A stretch of DNA of 64,000 nucleotides from the NCBI RefSeq assembly GCF_947090775.1, contig NZ_OX352321.1:2294001-2358000 (forward strand). The letters run 5' to 3'. Shown in pieces: positions 7,950 through 17,800 of this stretch. A model generated the notes under the pieces. It made no database searches. It had not been told where the DNA came from and saw nothing but the letters and a program-made list of their open reading frames with translations. Source of the stretch: Pseudarthrobacter sp. MM222. Lineage in GTDB: Bacteria; Actinomycetota; Actinomycetes; Actinomycetales; Micrococcaceae. Both the position numbers and the translations under genes were made by a program. The stretch's first letter is position 1; each line of letters starts with the position of its first letter.

Positions 7950-10481
7950 TTATGCCGGGACGATATTGACCAGCTTAGGCGCCCGCACGATGACCGTGCG
8001 GATGCCCCGCCCGTCGAGGGCGCGCTGGACGTTCTCCGACGCCAGCGCTAGCTCGCGCAGTTCGTCCTCGCCGATTCCCGCGGCCACCTCAAGGCGGTCC
8101 CGCACCTTGCCCTGAACCTGGACGACGGCGGTCACCGTGTCCTGGACGAGGAGCGCCTCGTCGTGCGTGGGCCAGCCGGCGTTGGCTACCGACGCGGGGT
8201 GGCCCAGGACGTTCCACAGGTCCTCGGCCGTGTACGGCGCAAACAGGCTCAGGATCACGGCGACGGCTTCGACGGCCTCGCGGACTGCGGGGTCCGCGCC
8301 GCCGGCGCCCGAGGCTGCGTCAATAGTCTTGCGGGTTGCGTTGACCAGTTCCATCAGCTTCGCGACGACGACGTTGAACTTGTTGGAGTCCAGCAAGGCC
8401 TCGGCGTCCGCGATCGTCCGGTGGGTGACCGTGCGCAGTGCCCGGTCGCCGGTAGAGAAGTCGACGCCGGGCGCGCTAGTGACGCCCTGCCCCAGGCGCC
8501 AGGCGCGGGCCAGGAACTTCGCCGAACCAGACGGCGAGACGTCCGCCCAGTCGACGTCGTCCTCCGGCGGGGAAGCGAAAATCATGGTCAGGCGCACGGC
8601 GTCGACGCCGAACTTGTCGAGCTGCTCGCCGAGGTCCACGCCGTTGCCCAGCGATTTGCTCATGGCCTTGCCGCCGTTGAGCACCTGGCCCTGGTTTAGC
8701 AGGGCCCGGAAGGGTTCGTCCGCCTCGATCAGGCCCAGGTCGTGGATGACCTTCGTGAAGAACCGTGCGTAGAGCAGGTGCAGGATGGCGTGCTCGACGC
8801 CGCCGACGTACTGGCCGACAGGCATCCAGTCGTTGATCGTCGCGGGATCGAAGGGGCCTTCGGTGTACTGCGGGGAGACGAAGCGCAGGAAGTACCAGGA
8901 CGAGTCCACGAAGGTGTCCATGGTGTCCGTGTCCCGCTTGGCCGGGCCGTGGCAGTTCGGGCAATCGACGTTGACCCAGCTCTCCGCGGCGGCCAGCGGT
9001 GACGTACCCTTCGGCGACAGGTCCTCGCCGCGCAGCCCCGCCGGCAGTTCAACCGGCAGCTGCTCGTCCGGCACCGGGACCTCCCCGCAGGCTGGGCAGT
9101 GGATGATCGGGATGGGCGTGCCCCAGAAGCGCTGCCGGCTCAGCAGCCAGTCGCGCAGCCGGAAGTTCACGAACTTCTCGCCCGTGCCCTGCTGCTCCAG
9201 GATCCCGATGGCGGCGGGGATGGCCTCAGCCTTCGGCAGCCCGTTCAGCGCGCCGGAGTTGATCAGCGTTCCCTCGCCCGAGGTCGCCACGCCGCTGGCG
9301 GCAGGATCCTCGTCGCCGGTGTCCAGGACAGCCCGGACCGGAAGATCGAAGGTCCTGGCAAAGTCCAGGTCGCGCTGGTCATGGGCGGGGACCGCCATGA
9401 TCGCGCCCGTGCCGTAGTCGGCCAGGACGTAGTCGGCAGCCCAGACCGGCAGCTTTTCGCCGTTCAGCGGGTTAATGGCGTAGCGGCCGGTGAAGACGCC
9501 GGTCTTCTCGCGCTCGGTGGACTGGCGCTCGATTTCCGTGAGCGCCTTGACCTGCTCGCGGTACGCGGTCAGGGCCGGGGCGTGCTCCTCGGTCACCAGT
9601 TCAAGGGCCAGCGGCGCGTCGGCGGCGACAACGAAGAATGTTGCCCCGTACAGGGTGTCCGGGCGGGTGGTGAAGACCGTGACGTCCGTGGCGGGCTTGG
9701 CGCCGTCGGCCTCGATCACGAAATGGACGTGCGCGCCCTCGGAGCGGCCGATCCAGTTTTTCTGCATGGCCAGGACCCGCTCGGGCCAGTGGCCGCGCAG
9801 CTCGTCCATGTCGTCCAGCAGGCGGTCCGCGTACTCGGTGATCTTGAAATACCACTGGTTCAGGGACTTTTTAGTGACCGGGGTGCCGCAACGCTCGCAG
9901 GCACCGTTGACCACCTGCTCGTTGGCCAGCACGGTCTGGTCCATGGGGCACCAGTTGACCGGTGAATCCTTGCGGTACGCCAGGCCGCGCTCGTAGAAGC
10001 GCTTGAACAGCCACTGCGTCCAGCGGTAGTACTCCGGGTCCGAGGTGTGGATCCGGCGGGACCAGTCGGCGGAAATGGCATAGCGCTTGAATGACGCCGC
10101 CTGGGTCTCGATGTTGGCGTAGGTCCACTCACTGGGGTGGGCATTGCGCTTGATCGCAGCATTTTCCGCGGGGAGCCCAAAGGAGTCCCAGCCGATCGGG
10201 TGCAGCACGTCGTAGCCCTGCTGGCGCAGGTAACGCGCTACGACGTCGCCCATCGCGAAGGCTTCGGCGTGGCCCATGTGCAGGTCACCGGACGGGTAAG
10301 GGAACATGTCCAGCACGTAGCGCCGTTCCTTGGAACCGTCGTCGAGGGGCGTGAAGACCTTGAGGTCCTCCCAGACCTGCGGCCACCTGGCTTCCATTGC
10401 CGCAAAACTGTAGGCACCCTCTTCGGGTCCTTCCGTTCCGATTCCTGCTGTTCCGGTCTCTGTCTCCGGCTGAACACTCAC
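7950..10481 (-). CDS. leuS: Leucyl-tRNA synthetase
   Basis: 843 residues. Charges tRNA-Leu. Class I signatures are present: HMGH at residues 68-71 within [15 protein letters not shown], and MSKS at 607-610 within [10 protein letters not shown]. The CP1 editing domain is represented by [15 protein letters not shown] and [15 protein letters not shown]. Cysteine pairs of a zinc site are seen in HCPACG and DCPNCHG. The start is the GTG at 10479-10481, preceded by AGAGG six bases upstream; the open frame continues to 10592 but that part overlaps the leader terminator. Expression is probably controlled by a leucine attenuator (entries at 10593-10616 and 10658-10684). Confidence 0.97.
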   Translation of the reverse strand: MSVQPETETGTAGIGTEGPEEGAYSFAAMEARWPQVWEDLKVFTPLDDGSKERRYVLDMFPYPSGDLHMGHAEAFAMGDVVARYLRQQGYDVLHPIGWDSFGLPAENAAIKRNAHPSEWTYANIETQAASFKRYAISADWSRRIHTSDPEYYRWTQWLFKRFYERGLAYRKDSPVNWCPMDQTVLANEQVVNGACERCGTPVTKKSLNQWYFKITEYADRLLDDMDELRGHWPERVLAMQKNWIGRSEGAHVHFVIEADGAKPATDVTVFTTRPDTLYGATFFVVAADAPLALELVTEEHAPALTAYREQVKALTEIERQSTEREKTGVFTGRYAINPLNGEKLPVWAADYVLADYGTGAIMAVPAHDQRDLDFARTFDLPVRAVLDTGDEDPAASGVATSGEGTLINSGALNGLPKAEAIPAAIGILEQQGTGEKFVNFRLRDWLLSRQRFWGTPIPIIHCPACGEVPVPDEQLPVELPAGLRGEDLSPKGTSPLAAAESWVNVDCPNCHGPAKRDTDTMDTFVDSSWYFLRFVSPQYTEGPFDPATINDWMPVGQYVGGVEHAILHLLYARFFTKVIHDLGLIEADEPFRALLNQGQVLNGGKAMSKSLGNGVDLGEQLDKFGVDAVRLTMIFASPPEDDVDWADVSPSGSAKFLARAWRLGQGVTSAPGVDFSTGDRALRTVTHRTIADAEALLDSNKFNVVVAKLMELVNATRKTIDAASGAGGADPAVREAVEAVAVILSLFAPYTAEDLWNVLGHPASVANAGWPTHDEALLVQDTVTAVVQVQGKVRDRLEVAAGIGEDELRELALASENVQRALDGRGIRTVIVRAPKLVNIVPA

Positions 10482-10592
10482 TGCTGGCCTCTTCTGTTCT
10501 TCAAGCCTGATTACCGTCAAGTCCGTACTGCGCGGGGCCGTCCCGCTCTGGCCCCTGTCCCCTGCTGCAGGCCCGAAAGGGCCCAGACACAC

Positions 10593-10616
10593 AAAAGCCC
10601 CTCGATAGGGAGGGGC
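10593..10616 (-). terminator. Attenuator-type terminator in the leuS leader
   Basis: On the minus strand GCCCCTC pairs with GAGGGGC around a CCTATC loop (7 bp, 6-base loop), followed at once by TTTT. It stands 112 bases upstream of the leuS GTG and 42 bases after the leader-peptide stop. A terminator lying before rather than after a gene on the same strand suggests attenuation. Upstream sequence offers competing pairings: CCGAG with CTCGG, or CTCG with CGAG further on, and GCCGC with GCGGC. Confidence 0.72.
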
Positions 10617-10657
10617 GGCCGCTCGACACTCCGAGTTCTCCTCGGGATGCCGGGCGG

Positions 10658-10684
10658 CTAGCTAAGCAGAAGGATCGCATGCAT
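10658..10684 (-). CDS. Putative leucine leader peptide of leuS (MHAILLLS)
   Basis: An 8-codon frame, ATG to TAG, containing three consecutive leucine codons (CTT CTG CTT). This is what a ribosome-mediated leucine attenuator would use: ribosomes stall when charged tRNA-Leu is scarce, and a terminator follows 42 bases later. No Shine-Dalgarno lies at normal distance (GGAGG is 15 bases away). Instead a TANNNT box (TAAAGT, 10691-10696) ends six bases before the ATG, so the transcript may start at the ATG itself (leaderless). Leucine-codon leaders are known before actinobacterial leucine biosynthesis genes; here it precedes the synthetase. Inference from sequence only. Confidence 0.62.
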   Translation of the reverse strand: MHAILLLS

Positions 10685-10690
10685 AGATCT

Positions 10691-10696
10691 ACTTTA
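10691..10696 (-). promoter_or_regulatory. Putative -10 box for the leuS leader transcript
   Basis: TAAAGT on the minus strand fits the actinobacterial TANNNT consensus and sits six bases before the leader-peptide ATG, as in leaderless promoters. No good -35 is visible at 16-18 bases. Confidence 0.4.
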
Positions 10697-10699
10697 GCG

Positions 10700-11266
10700 C
10701 CTCCGACTGGTTCGCGGGCGGCACACCCGCCCGCATCAAAGGCCAGGACGACGGCCCACATGCCTCCGGCAAGGGCTGTGCGACGAAACAGTTCTCCGCC
10801 GGGAGTCGGCCATTGACGCCGCGAAAATGCCGCGGCTTCAATATGCGCTCAAATTGTTATAAATGCCCCACTTGGAAATAAACCGTACTTACTTTAATAT
10901 CGCGTGCCGCGGCGACGAGTGCAGAAAATCGCCCCCCAAGTAGTTTGCACTAATTGGCAGGTAGAAGGTGACGGCAAGGCGAGTAGCCCCGGGGCGCGCT
11001 CCGCGTAGTCCGCTAGCCACTGCGGAAAATGCAGCACTCTGATGGTTTAGGCTCCCCGAAAAGAGCCCGGCTACCGCAATTCCAGCGGCCTTGCCAAAGA
11101 TACCGAAGAGGAACACTATTCTCCCAAGATCTCTGGGGGGATTCGCAAAAAGGTCTCGGGTTGAGGAGCCTGTCATGTATCTATTGCGTGTTTCTGTTCT
11201 GCCACAAATATTTCTTCTGACCGGGCGCAACGCCGTTATCGGCAGCCCCCAGGAACAGGGCTAGCC
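10700..11266. other. Long AT-richer intergenic region upstream of the RND cassette
   Basis: About 570 bases without a convincing gene. It is visibly less GC-rich than its surroundings, especially around 10840-10960 and 11150-11225. A minus-strand frame at 10889-11230 (113 codons) and a plus-strand frame at 11029-11220 exist, but neither has a recognisable product or a good ribosome site. The minus-strand one reads like a hydrophobic fragment (GRIVFLFGIFGKAAGIAVAG) and might be a decayed gene remnant. The region should hold the promoters of leuS and of the RND cassette; I could not place the latter. Confidence 0.5.
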
Positions 11267-14200
11267 ATGTTTGGCTGGGTTACCCGGTTCAGTTTGCAAT
11301 TCCGCATTCTGGTTCTCGCCCTCGCGGCCGGCCTCATTGCCTTCGGCGTTGTCAACGTTCCGCGGATGGCCGTGGACACCATGCCTGAGTTCGCGCCCGC
11401 GCAGGTTGAAATCCAGACTGAGGCCCTCGGCCTCTCAGCTGTCGAAGTCGAGCAGCTCATCACCTCCCCGATGGAGGCCGATCTCCTCAACGGAGTGGCC
11501 TGGCTGGACGAGATCCGGTCGAAGTCCGTACCGGGGCTGTCATCTATCGAACTTGTATTTGAGCCGGGCACGGATCTACTGCGCGCCCGCCAGCTAGTGG
11601 CGGAGAGGATGACGCAGGCAGTAGCCCTGCCGAACGTCTCGGCCCCACCGCTGATCATGCAGCCTACGTCATCCACCAGCCGTGTCCTCATGGTCAAGTT
11701 GAACTCCAAGCAGCTCTCCGGCATCGAGATGTCCGTCCTGGCGCGCTGGAAGATCAAGCCGCGCCTGATCGGAATTCCGGGTGTTGCCAACGTGTCCATC
11801 TGGGGCCAGCGGGAGCAGCAACTCCAGGTCGAGGTCAACCCGACCCAACTGCGCGACAAGGGCATCACCCTGGAACAGGTCATCAAGACCACCGGCAACG
11901 CAGTCTGGGTTTCTCCGTTGAGCTTCCTGGAGGCCTCGACTCCGGGCACCGGCGGCTTCGTCGAGTCCCCCAGCCAGCGGCTGGGTATCCAGCATGTCCT
12001 TCCGATTCGCACGCCGGCCGATCTGGCCAAGGTCAGCGTGGAGGACGCACCCACGCCGATGTTGCTCGGCGATATCGCGGCTGTCCGGGAAGACCACCAG
12101 CCCCTGATCGGCGACGCCGTCGTAGGGCAGGACGCCGGCCTCATGCTGGTCATCGAGAAGTTCCCCGGAACCAGCGCGGTGCAGGTAACCGAGGATATCG
12201 AGGCAGCTCTGAAGGATATGGAGCCCGGTTTGACCGGAGTCCAGATCGACACCAGCGTGTTCCGGCCTGCAACCGCAGTTCAGGACTCGGTGTCAGGACT
12301 GGGCGCAGCTCTCCTGATTAGCCTGCTGATCGCCGTCGGACTGTTCTGGCTGCTCTTCCGCTCCTGGCGTGTTGCCGTGATCTCCCTCGTGGCGATCACC
12401 ACCACCGTCATAGTGGCGGCGCTGGTGCTCTTCGCACAAAACGCCACGCTCAATGTCACTGTCCTGGTAGGCATAGTACTGGGAATGTCGGTGATAGTCG
12501 GCGACATTGTGGAGGACGTCCAAGCCCAGCGACGTCGGTCCCTCGTCACCGAGGCCACGGAAACGGACGCAACGATTCGGTCGCGCATCATTTACATCGT
12601 CCGGGGAATCCGCACACCGCTTTTCCATGCCTCGCTCATCATGGCGATCGCCCTCATCCCGACGCTGTTCCTCCCCGGAGTGGGCGGCTCCTTCTTCCAG
12701 CCGCTCGTCTGGTCGACGGCGCTGGCCCTCGCAGCGGGACTGCTGGTCGGACTCTCGGTTACGCCGGTGCTGGCGCAGATGCTCCTGCCTCGCGAGACCG
12801 CGCCCCGGGCGGAATCCGCTGCCTCCGGCCGCGCAAGGGCCAGTTACGACCGCGCAGTGGCAGGTGCCGGCTCCCGGAAGGCCCTCGGCCTGGTCGCCGT
12901 AGCTGTAATCGGTGTGCTGGGTCTTGCCGCCGGCTCCCAGCTGCTCGGCAACCGGCCGTTGGTTCCAACTCTGCCGGACAGGACCCTGCTCGTGCAGTGG
13001 GACTCCATGGCCGGTACCTCCAATGATGAAGTCCGCCGGATCGCGTCCAAGGCATCTGACGAACTGCGGGCGCTCCCGGGCGTATCCGGAGTCGGCGGAC
13101 ACATCGGCCGTGCCATCACGTCTGATCAGATTGTCGGCAATAGTTCCGCCGAGCTGTGGGTCTCGATTGCCTCCGACGCCGACTTCGGTGATACGGAACA
13201 GGCAGTCCGCGACGTTGTCCAGGGCTACCCCGGCATTTCGCACAATGTCGTCAACTATTCGCAGCAGAAGATCGGTGCCATGCAGGACACGCTGGAACCA
13301 GACTTTGCGGTCCGCGTCTACGGGACCGAGATGCCTATCCTGCGGGAGAAGGCAGAAGAGGTGCGGAAGGCGCTGGCAAACATCAACGGGATCAAGAACC
13401 CCACGATTAACGCAAGTGCCACGACTCCCATCGTCGAGGTCGAAGTCAATCTCGAGGCCGCCCAGCGGGTTGGTATCAAGCCCGGTGACGCCCGGCGTGC
13501 CGCGGCGACTCTGATGCAGGGCGTCGTTGTTGGCAACCTGTTCGAACAGCAGAAAGTGTTCGAGGTGGTAGTGCGAGGCGCGCTCGGCGTCAGGGATGAC
13601 CTCACCAGCATCCGTGAACTGCTCCTGGACACCCCCAATGGCGGACACGTCACGCTGGGCGAGATCGCCGCCGTCCGGCTGGTTCCGAACGAGGTTGTCA
13701 TCCAACACGATGACACGTCGCGGCGGGTCGACATCGTAGCCGAGGTCAGCGGACGGCCTCTGGCTGACGTACAGCGGGATATTGAAGCTGCAGTCAAGCA
13801 GATCCAGTTCCCGCTCGAGTACCACGCCGAAATCCCGAAGAAGTATGGCGAGCTCCAGGCCGCAGACTCCCTGGTTCTCTGGCTGGCGGCAGCGTCCCTC
13901 ATCGGCGTGCTCTTGCTTCTCCAGACGGCCGTTCGGAGTTGGAAGCTGGCCCTAGCGGTCTTCCTGGCCCTTCCGGCGGCCCTGTCGGGCGCTCTTGTGG
14001 CCGCGTGGCTCATGTCAGCCTCGTTGTCCTGGCTCTCGCTCACGGCTCTCGCTGCGGTCCTGGCGATTGCCGCCCGCAACGCGGCCCTCTTGTCAGCGCG
14101 GACCGACGAACTGTGGCGCTCCACGCCGCAGCAGTCGCGGGCGGAGGTCGTTCTGACGGCCGCCCGGGAGCGCATCTCACCAATCCTCAAGTCGGCGCTC

Positions 14201-14443
14201 ATCACGCTTGCGGTTCTGATCCCGCCAGCCCTGGTGGGCACCACTGTTGGCCAGGCCCTGATTGTCCCGATGCTGCTGATAATCGCCAGCGGCCTCGTGA
14301 CCACCACGCTTGTGGGGCTCTTGGTGCTCCCATTGCTGACCCTCTGGTTCGGTCCCCGCACCGCGCCGGAAGAGTGGTCGGAAGTATACGAATTGGAAAC
14401 CCCCGTTCAGCCCGTTATGCAGGAAAAGGTGGAAGCAAAATGA
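11267..14443 (+). CDS. RND efflux permease of the CzcA/CusA type, subunit 1 (degenerate proton relay)
   Basis: 1058 residues, the usual RND length, with two homologous halves: a first membrane segment (FRILVLALAAGLIAFGVV), a large extracytoplasmic domain (about 40-340), membrane segments 2-6, a second extracytoplasmic domain (about 560-860) and segments 8-12. N-terminal DTMPEFAPAQVEIQTEALG and SKSVPGLSSIELVFEPGTD are heavy-metal-efflux-type signatures. In the fourth membrane segment the usual V-V-D-D is V-G-D: Gly412 replaces the first relay aspartate and Asp413 remains. AARN in the tenth segment is kept. The last codon overlaps the next gene (ATGA), so the adaptor and second pump follow in one operon. 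CzcA-type RND pumps are unusual in Gram-positive bacteria, where MmpL types dominate. Substrate unknown: metal or otherwise. Confidence 0.85.
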   Translation: MFGWVTRFSLQFRILVLALAAGLIAFGVVNVPRMAVDTMPEFAPAQVEIQTEALGLSAVEVEQLITSPMEADLLNGVAWLDEIRSKSVPGLSSIELVFEPGTDLLRARQLVAERMTQAVALPNVSAPPLIMQPTSSTSRVLMVKLNSKQLSGIEMSVLARWKIKPRLIGIPGVANVSIWGQREQQLQVEVNPTQLRDKGITLEQVIKTTGNAVWVSPLSFLEASTPGTGGFVESPSQRLGIQHVLPIRTPADLAKVSVEDAPTPMLLGDIAAVREDHQPLIGDAVVGQDAGLMLVIEKFPGTSAVQVTEDIEAALKDMEPGLTGVQIDTSVFRPATAVQDSVSGLGAALLISLLIAVGLFWLLFRSWRVAVISLVAITTTVIVAALVLFAQNATLNVTVLVGIVLGMSVIVGDIVEDVQAQRRRSLVTEATETDATIRSRIIYIVRGIRTPLFHASLIMAIALIPTLFLPGVGGSFFQPLVWSTALALAAGLLVGLSVTPVLAQMLLPRETAPRAESAASGRARASYDRAVAGAGSRKALGLVAVAVIGVLGLAAGSQLLGNRPLVPTLPDRTLLVQWDSMAGTSNDEVRRIASKASDELRALPGVSGVGGHIGRAITSDQIVGNSSAELWVSIASDADFGDTEQAVRDVVQGYPGISHNVVNYSQQKIGAMQDTLEPDFAVRVYGTEMPILREKAEEVRKALANINGIKNPTINASATTPIVEVEVNLEAAQRVGIKPGDARRAAATLMQGVVVGNLFEQQKVFEVVVRGALGVRDDLTSIRELLLDTPNGGHVTLGEIAAVRLVPNEVVIQHDDTSRRVDIVAEVSGRPLADVQRDIEAAVKQIQFPLEYHAEIPKKYGELQAADSLVLWLAAASLIGVLLLLQTAVRSWKLALAVFLALPAALSGALVAAWLMSASLSWLSLTALAAVLAIAARNAALLSARTDELWRSTPQQSRAEVVLTAARERISPILKSALITLAVLIPPALVGTTVGQALIVPMLLIIASGLVTTTLVGLLVLPLLTLWFGPRTAPEEWSEVYELETPVQPVMQEKVEAK

Positions 14444-14889
14444 CCAGCCAAAAGCCCCAACGGCGCCTGCCCCTGGCGGCCGCTGTCTGTGCCGCCCTCG
14501 TGTTCTCCCTCCCGGCCTGCGCCGCGCCCGTGGCCGCCCCTGCAGCGGTTGGTGAGGCCCCCGCCAAGGTGGAGAAGAACGCTACGACGGGAATCGCAAA
14601 GTTGACCCTGACGCAGCGCGGTCTGGATCGGATCGAACTCAAGACCGAGCCGGTAACTGCCGGCGCGGGAGGAGTTCAATTGCCCTACGGAGCCCTGATG
14701 TACGACTCCGCCGGCAAGACCTGGGTCTACACCAACCCAGCCGAGCGGGTCTACGAGCGCCAGGAGGTCACGGTCAGCAAGGTGGAAGCCGGCGTGGTCA
14801 CGGCCACCGTTGGTCCTCCGGCTGGAACCCAGGTTGTCACGGTAGGCGCGGCTGAATTGTTCGGCGCCGAATTCAATACAGGCAAATGA
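14440..14889 (+). CDS. Small lipoprotein resembling the C-terminal part of an RND adaptor
   Basis: 149 residues. A signal peptide of about 26 residues ends in a lipobox, LPAC, with Cys27 as the likely lipidation site, so the mature protein should be anchored on the outer face of the cell membrane. After a linker the rest (LPYGALMYDSAGKTWVYTNP, then ERQEVTVSKVEAG, VGPPAGTQVVTVGAAELFG) matches the membrane-proximal end of CzcB/CusB-like periplasmic adaptors as I know them. The lipoyl domain and the alpha-helical hairpin that reach for an outer-membrane channel are missing. It overlaps the first pump by four bases and ends two bases before the start of the second. Likely a minimal, outer-membrane-independent adaptor for the pump pair; inferred. 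Confidence 0.72.
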   Translation: MTSQKPQRRLPLAAAVCAALVFSLPACAAPVAAPAAVGEAPAKVEKNATTGIAKLTLTQRGLDRIELKTEPVTAGAGGVQLPYGALMYDSAGKTWVYTNPAERVYERQEVTVSKVEAGVVTATVGPPAGTQVVTVGAAELFGAEFNTGK

Positions 14890-14890
14890 C

Positions 14891-17800
14891 ATGCGCCGGA
14901 TAGTCGCAGCAAGTCTGCGGTTCAGATCGATCATCATCGCCATGGCGGCGGCGCTGATGATCGTCGGCGGCGCACAGCTCAGCAGCGCCTCGGTGGACGT
15001 GTTCCCCGAGTTTGCGCCGCCGAAGGTGGAGGTCCAGACAGCCTGCCTGGGACTCACCGCCGCTGAGGTCGAAGAACTCGTCTCCGTTCCCTTGGAGGAG
15101 GCCTTCAACGGCATCGACGGCCTCCACCATATGCGGTCGAAGTCAGTACCCCAGCTCTCGTCCATTGTCATGGAGTTCGAAAACGGTACGGATGTGCTCA
15201 CCGCCAGGCAACTGGTGTCGGAGCGGATGGCTACAGTGATCCCGACCCTGCCCACCTGGGCCGCGCCGCCGCTGATGCTGCAGCCGCTGTCCTCTACCAG
15301 CCGTGTCATGAAGATCGGGCTGTCCTCGGACACCCGGTCACTCATCGAGATGTCGATGATTTCCTACTGGAACATCCGGGCGCATCTGCTCCGCGTTCCG
15401 GGCGTGGCCAACGTGGCCATCTGGGGCGAACGCCTCCAGATGCTGCAGGTGCAGGTAGATCCCAACAAACTGGCGGCCAACAACGTCACTCTTGACACAG
15501 TGATGAGCAGTACGTCGGACGCCCTGGACGCGGGGTTGCTGCAGTACTCGCCAGGTGCCCTCATCGGTACCGGCGGAGCGATCGACACGCCGAGCCAGAC
15601 AATGGGCATCCGACACGTCCAGCCCATCACCTCGCCGGAAGAACTGGCGAAGGTGGCGGTGGCGGACCGGGAGGGGCAGGCCCCGCTGCGGCTTTCCGAC
15701 GTCGCCAACGTCGTGGAAGATCACCAGCAGCTGATCGGTGACGCCGTCATCAACGGCGGCCCGGGGCTCATGCTGATCGTGGAAAAGCTCCCGTGGGGCA
15801 ATACGCTCGAAGTCACGCGTGGGGTCGAAGAGGCGCTGAAGCAACTCGAACCCGGCCTCACCGGGATCGCGGTGGACACCACGATCTTCCGGCCGGCGAC
15901 TTTCATCGAGGAATCACTCGGCAACCTGGGTGTGGCTCTTGTCCTCGGATGCCTTTTGGTCATCATGGTGTTGAGCGTCTTCCTCTTCCAGTGGCGGACC
16001 GCGCTGGTCAGTGTACTGGCCATTCCGCTGTCTCTCATGGCCGCAGCCCTGGTGCTGTATTGGACCGGAGGCACAATCAACACGATGGTGCTTGCGGGAT
16101 TGGTGATTGCCGTCGGGGTGGTGGTGGACGATGCCATCATCGACGTCGAAAACATCGTCAGACGGCTCCGGCAGCACCGGGCAAATGGCGGCACCGAAAG
16201 CACCGCCAGGGTGGTGGTCAACGCCTCGCTTGAGGTCCGGGGACCGATTGTGTACGCAACCCTGATCATCGTTGCTGCCACCGTGCCGATCTTCTTCCTG
16301 GACGGCCTGACGGGGGCGTTCTTCCGGCCGCTGGCCACGTCATACACCCTCGCGGTGATGGCGTCCATGCTGGTCGCGCTCACCGTCACCCCGGCGATGG
16401 CGTACATCTTCCTCCGGAACGCCAAACTGGAGGATCGTGATCCGCCGTTGGTCCGGGTTCTGAAGCGCTGGTACGCCAGTGCGCTTCGGCCCATCGTCCG
16501 CCGGCCCGTACCGGGGTACCTTGCCCTGGGTGCACTGGGTGTCGTGGGCATCGTGGCGGCTCCGCTACTGGGCCAATCGCTGCTGCCGTCCTTCAAGGAA
16601 CGGGACTTCCTGATGCACTGGCTCACGCAGCCGGGCACGTCCAACTCGGAGGAGGTCCGTGTCAGCCAGCTGGCCTGCAGGGAGCTCATGACGATCCCGG
16701 GCGTTAACAACTGCGGATCCCACATCGGGCAGGCCTTCAACGCCGACGAGGTGGTGGGTGTCTACTTCGGTGAGAACTGGATCAGCGTCGACCCTGCGGT
16801 CGACTATGACGAGACGCTGGCCGCTGTTCAGGAAGTGGTGGACGGCTACCCCGGCATCGTCCGGGATGTCCAGACTTACCTCAAGGAACGCATCCGCGAG
16901 GTCCTGACCGGCACGGGTTACGCGGTCGTCGTTCGTGTATACGGTGACGACCTCGCGATACTGAAAAAGGAGGCTGACAAGCTCAAGACCATCCTGGGCG
17001 GTATCGAAGGAGCCGTGGGTGCGAAGGTCGCTCTCCAGGCCAACATCCCACAGGTCAACGTGGAAGTGAACCTGGACAAGGCCAACAGCTACGGGCTGAA
17101 ACCTGGCGACGTCCGCCGGGCCGCGGCCACGATGATCGCCGGCGAGGAGGTGGGCGACATCTACCGGGACGGCAAGGCATACGACGTCCAAGTGTGGAGC
17201 CCGCCGGAAACCCGGACCAGCGTCACGAGCATCGAAAACCTCCAGATTGATACCCCGAGCGGGCAGAGGATCCGGTTGGCGGACGTGGCCACAGTGGCGG
17301 TCAAGCCTACTCCAAACGTGATTGAGCGTTCGGAAGGATCCCGGCGCATCGACGTCAGCGCCAACGTCAAGGAAGGCGACCTGGCGAAGGTCGTCGAGAA
17401 CCTCGAGTCCCAGATGAAGTCGGTTGAGTTCCCGGTCGGCTACGAAGCGGTTGTCCTCGGCGAGTACGCAGAACGCCAGGCCGCCTCGCAGCGGTTGCTG
17501 CTCTACTCTATCGGCGCTGTCATCGTGGTTTTCCTGCTGCTCCAGGCGGCGTTCCGCAGTTGGCGGTTGGCGATCCTGGCCATCCTGACGCTGCCGGTGG
17601 CCCTCGTGGGCGGTGTGATCGCCGCGCATATGAGCGGTGGCATCCTCTCGCTGGGGTCGCTGGTCGGCTTCCTGACGCTGATGGGCATCGCGGCCCGCAA
17701 CGGCATCCTGCTCATCAATCACTGCCAGCACCTGGAACAGTTCGAGGGAATGCCCTTCGGCCGGGACCTGGTGCTGCGTGGAGCGGCCGAGCGGTTGTCC

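Noticed and set aside
10889..11230. 113-codon minus-strand frame in the AT-rich gap
   Set aside because: No ribosome site, no clear family; only a vague membrane-protein look. Kept as a possible remnant, not called as a gene.
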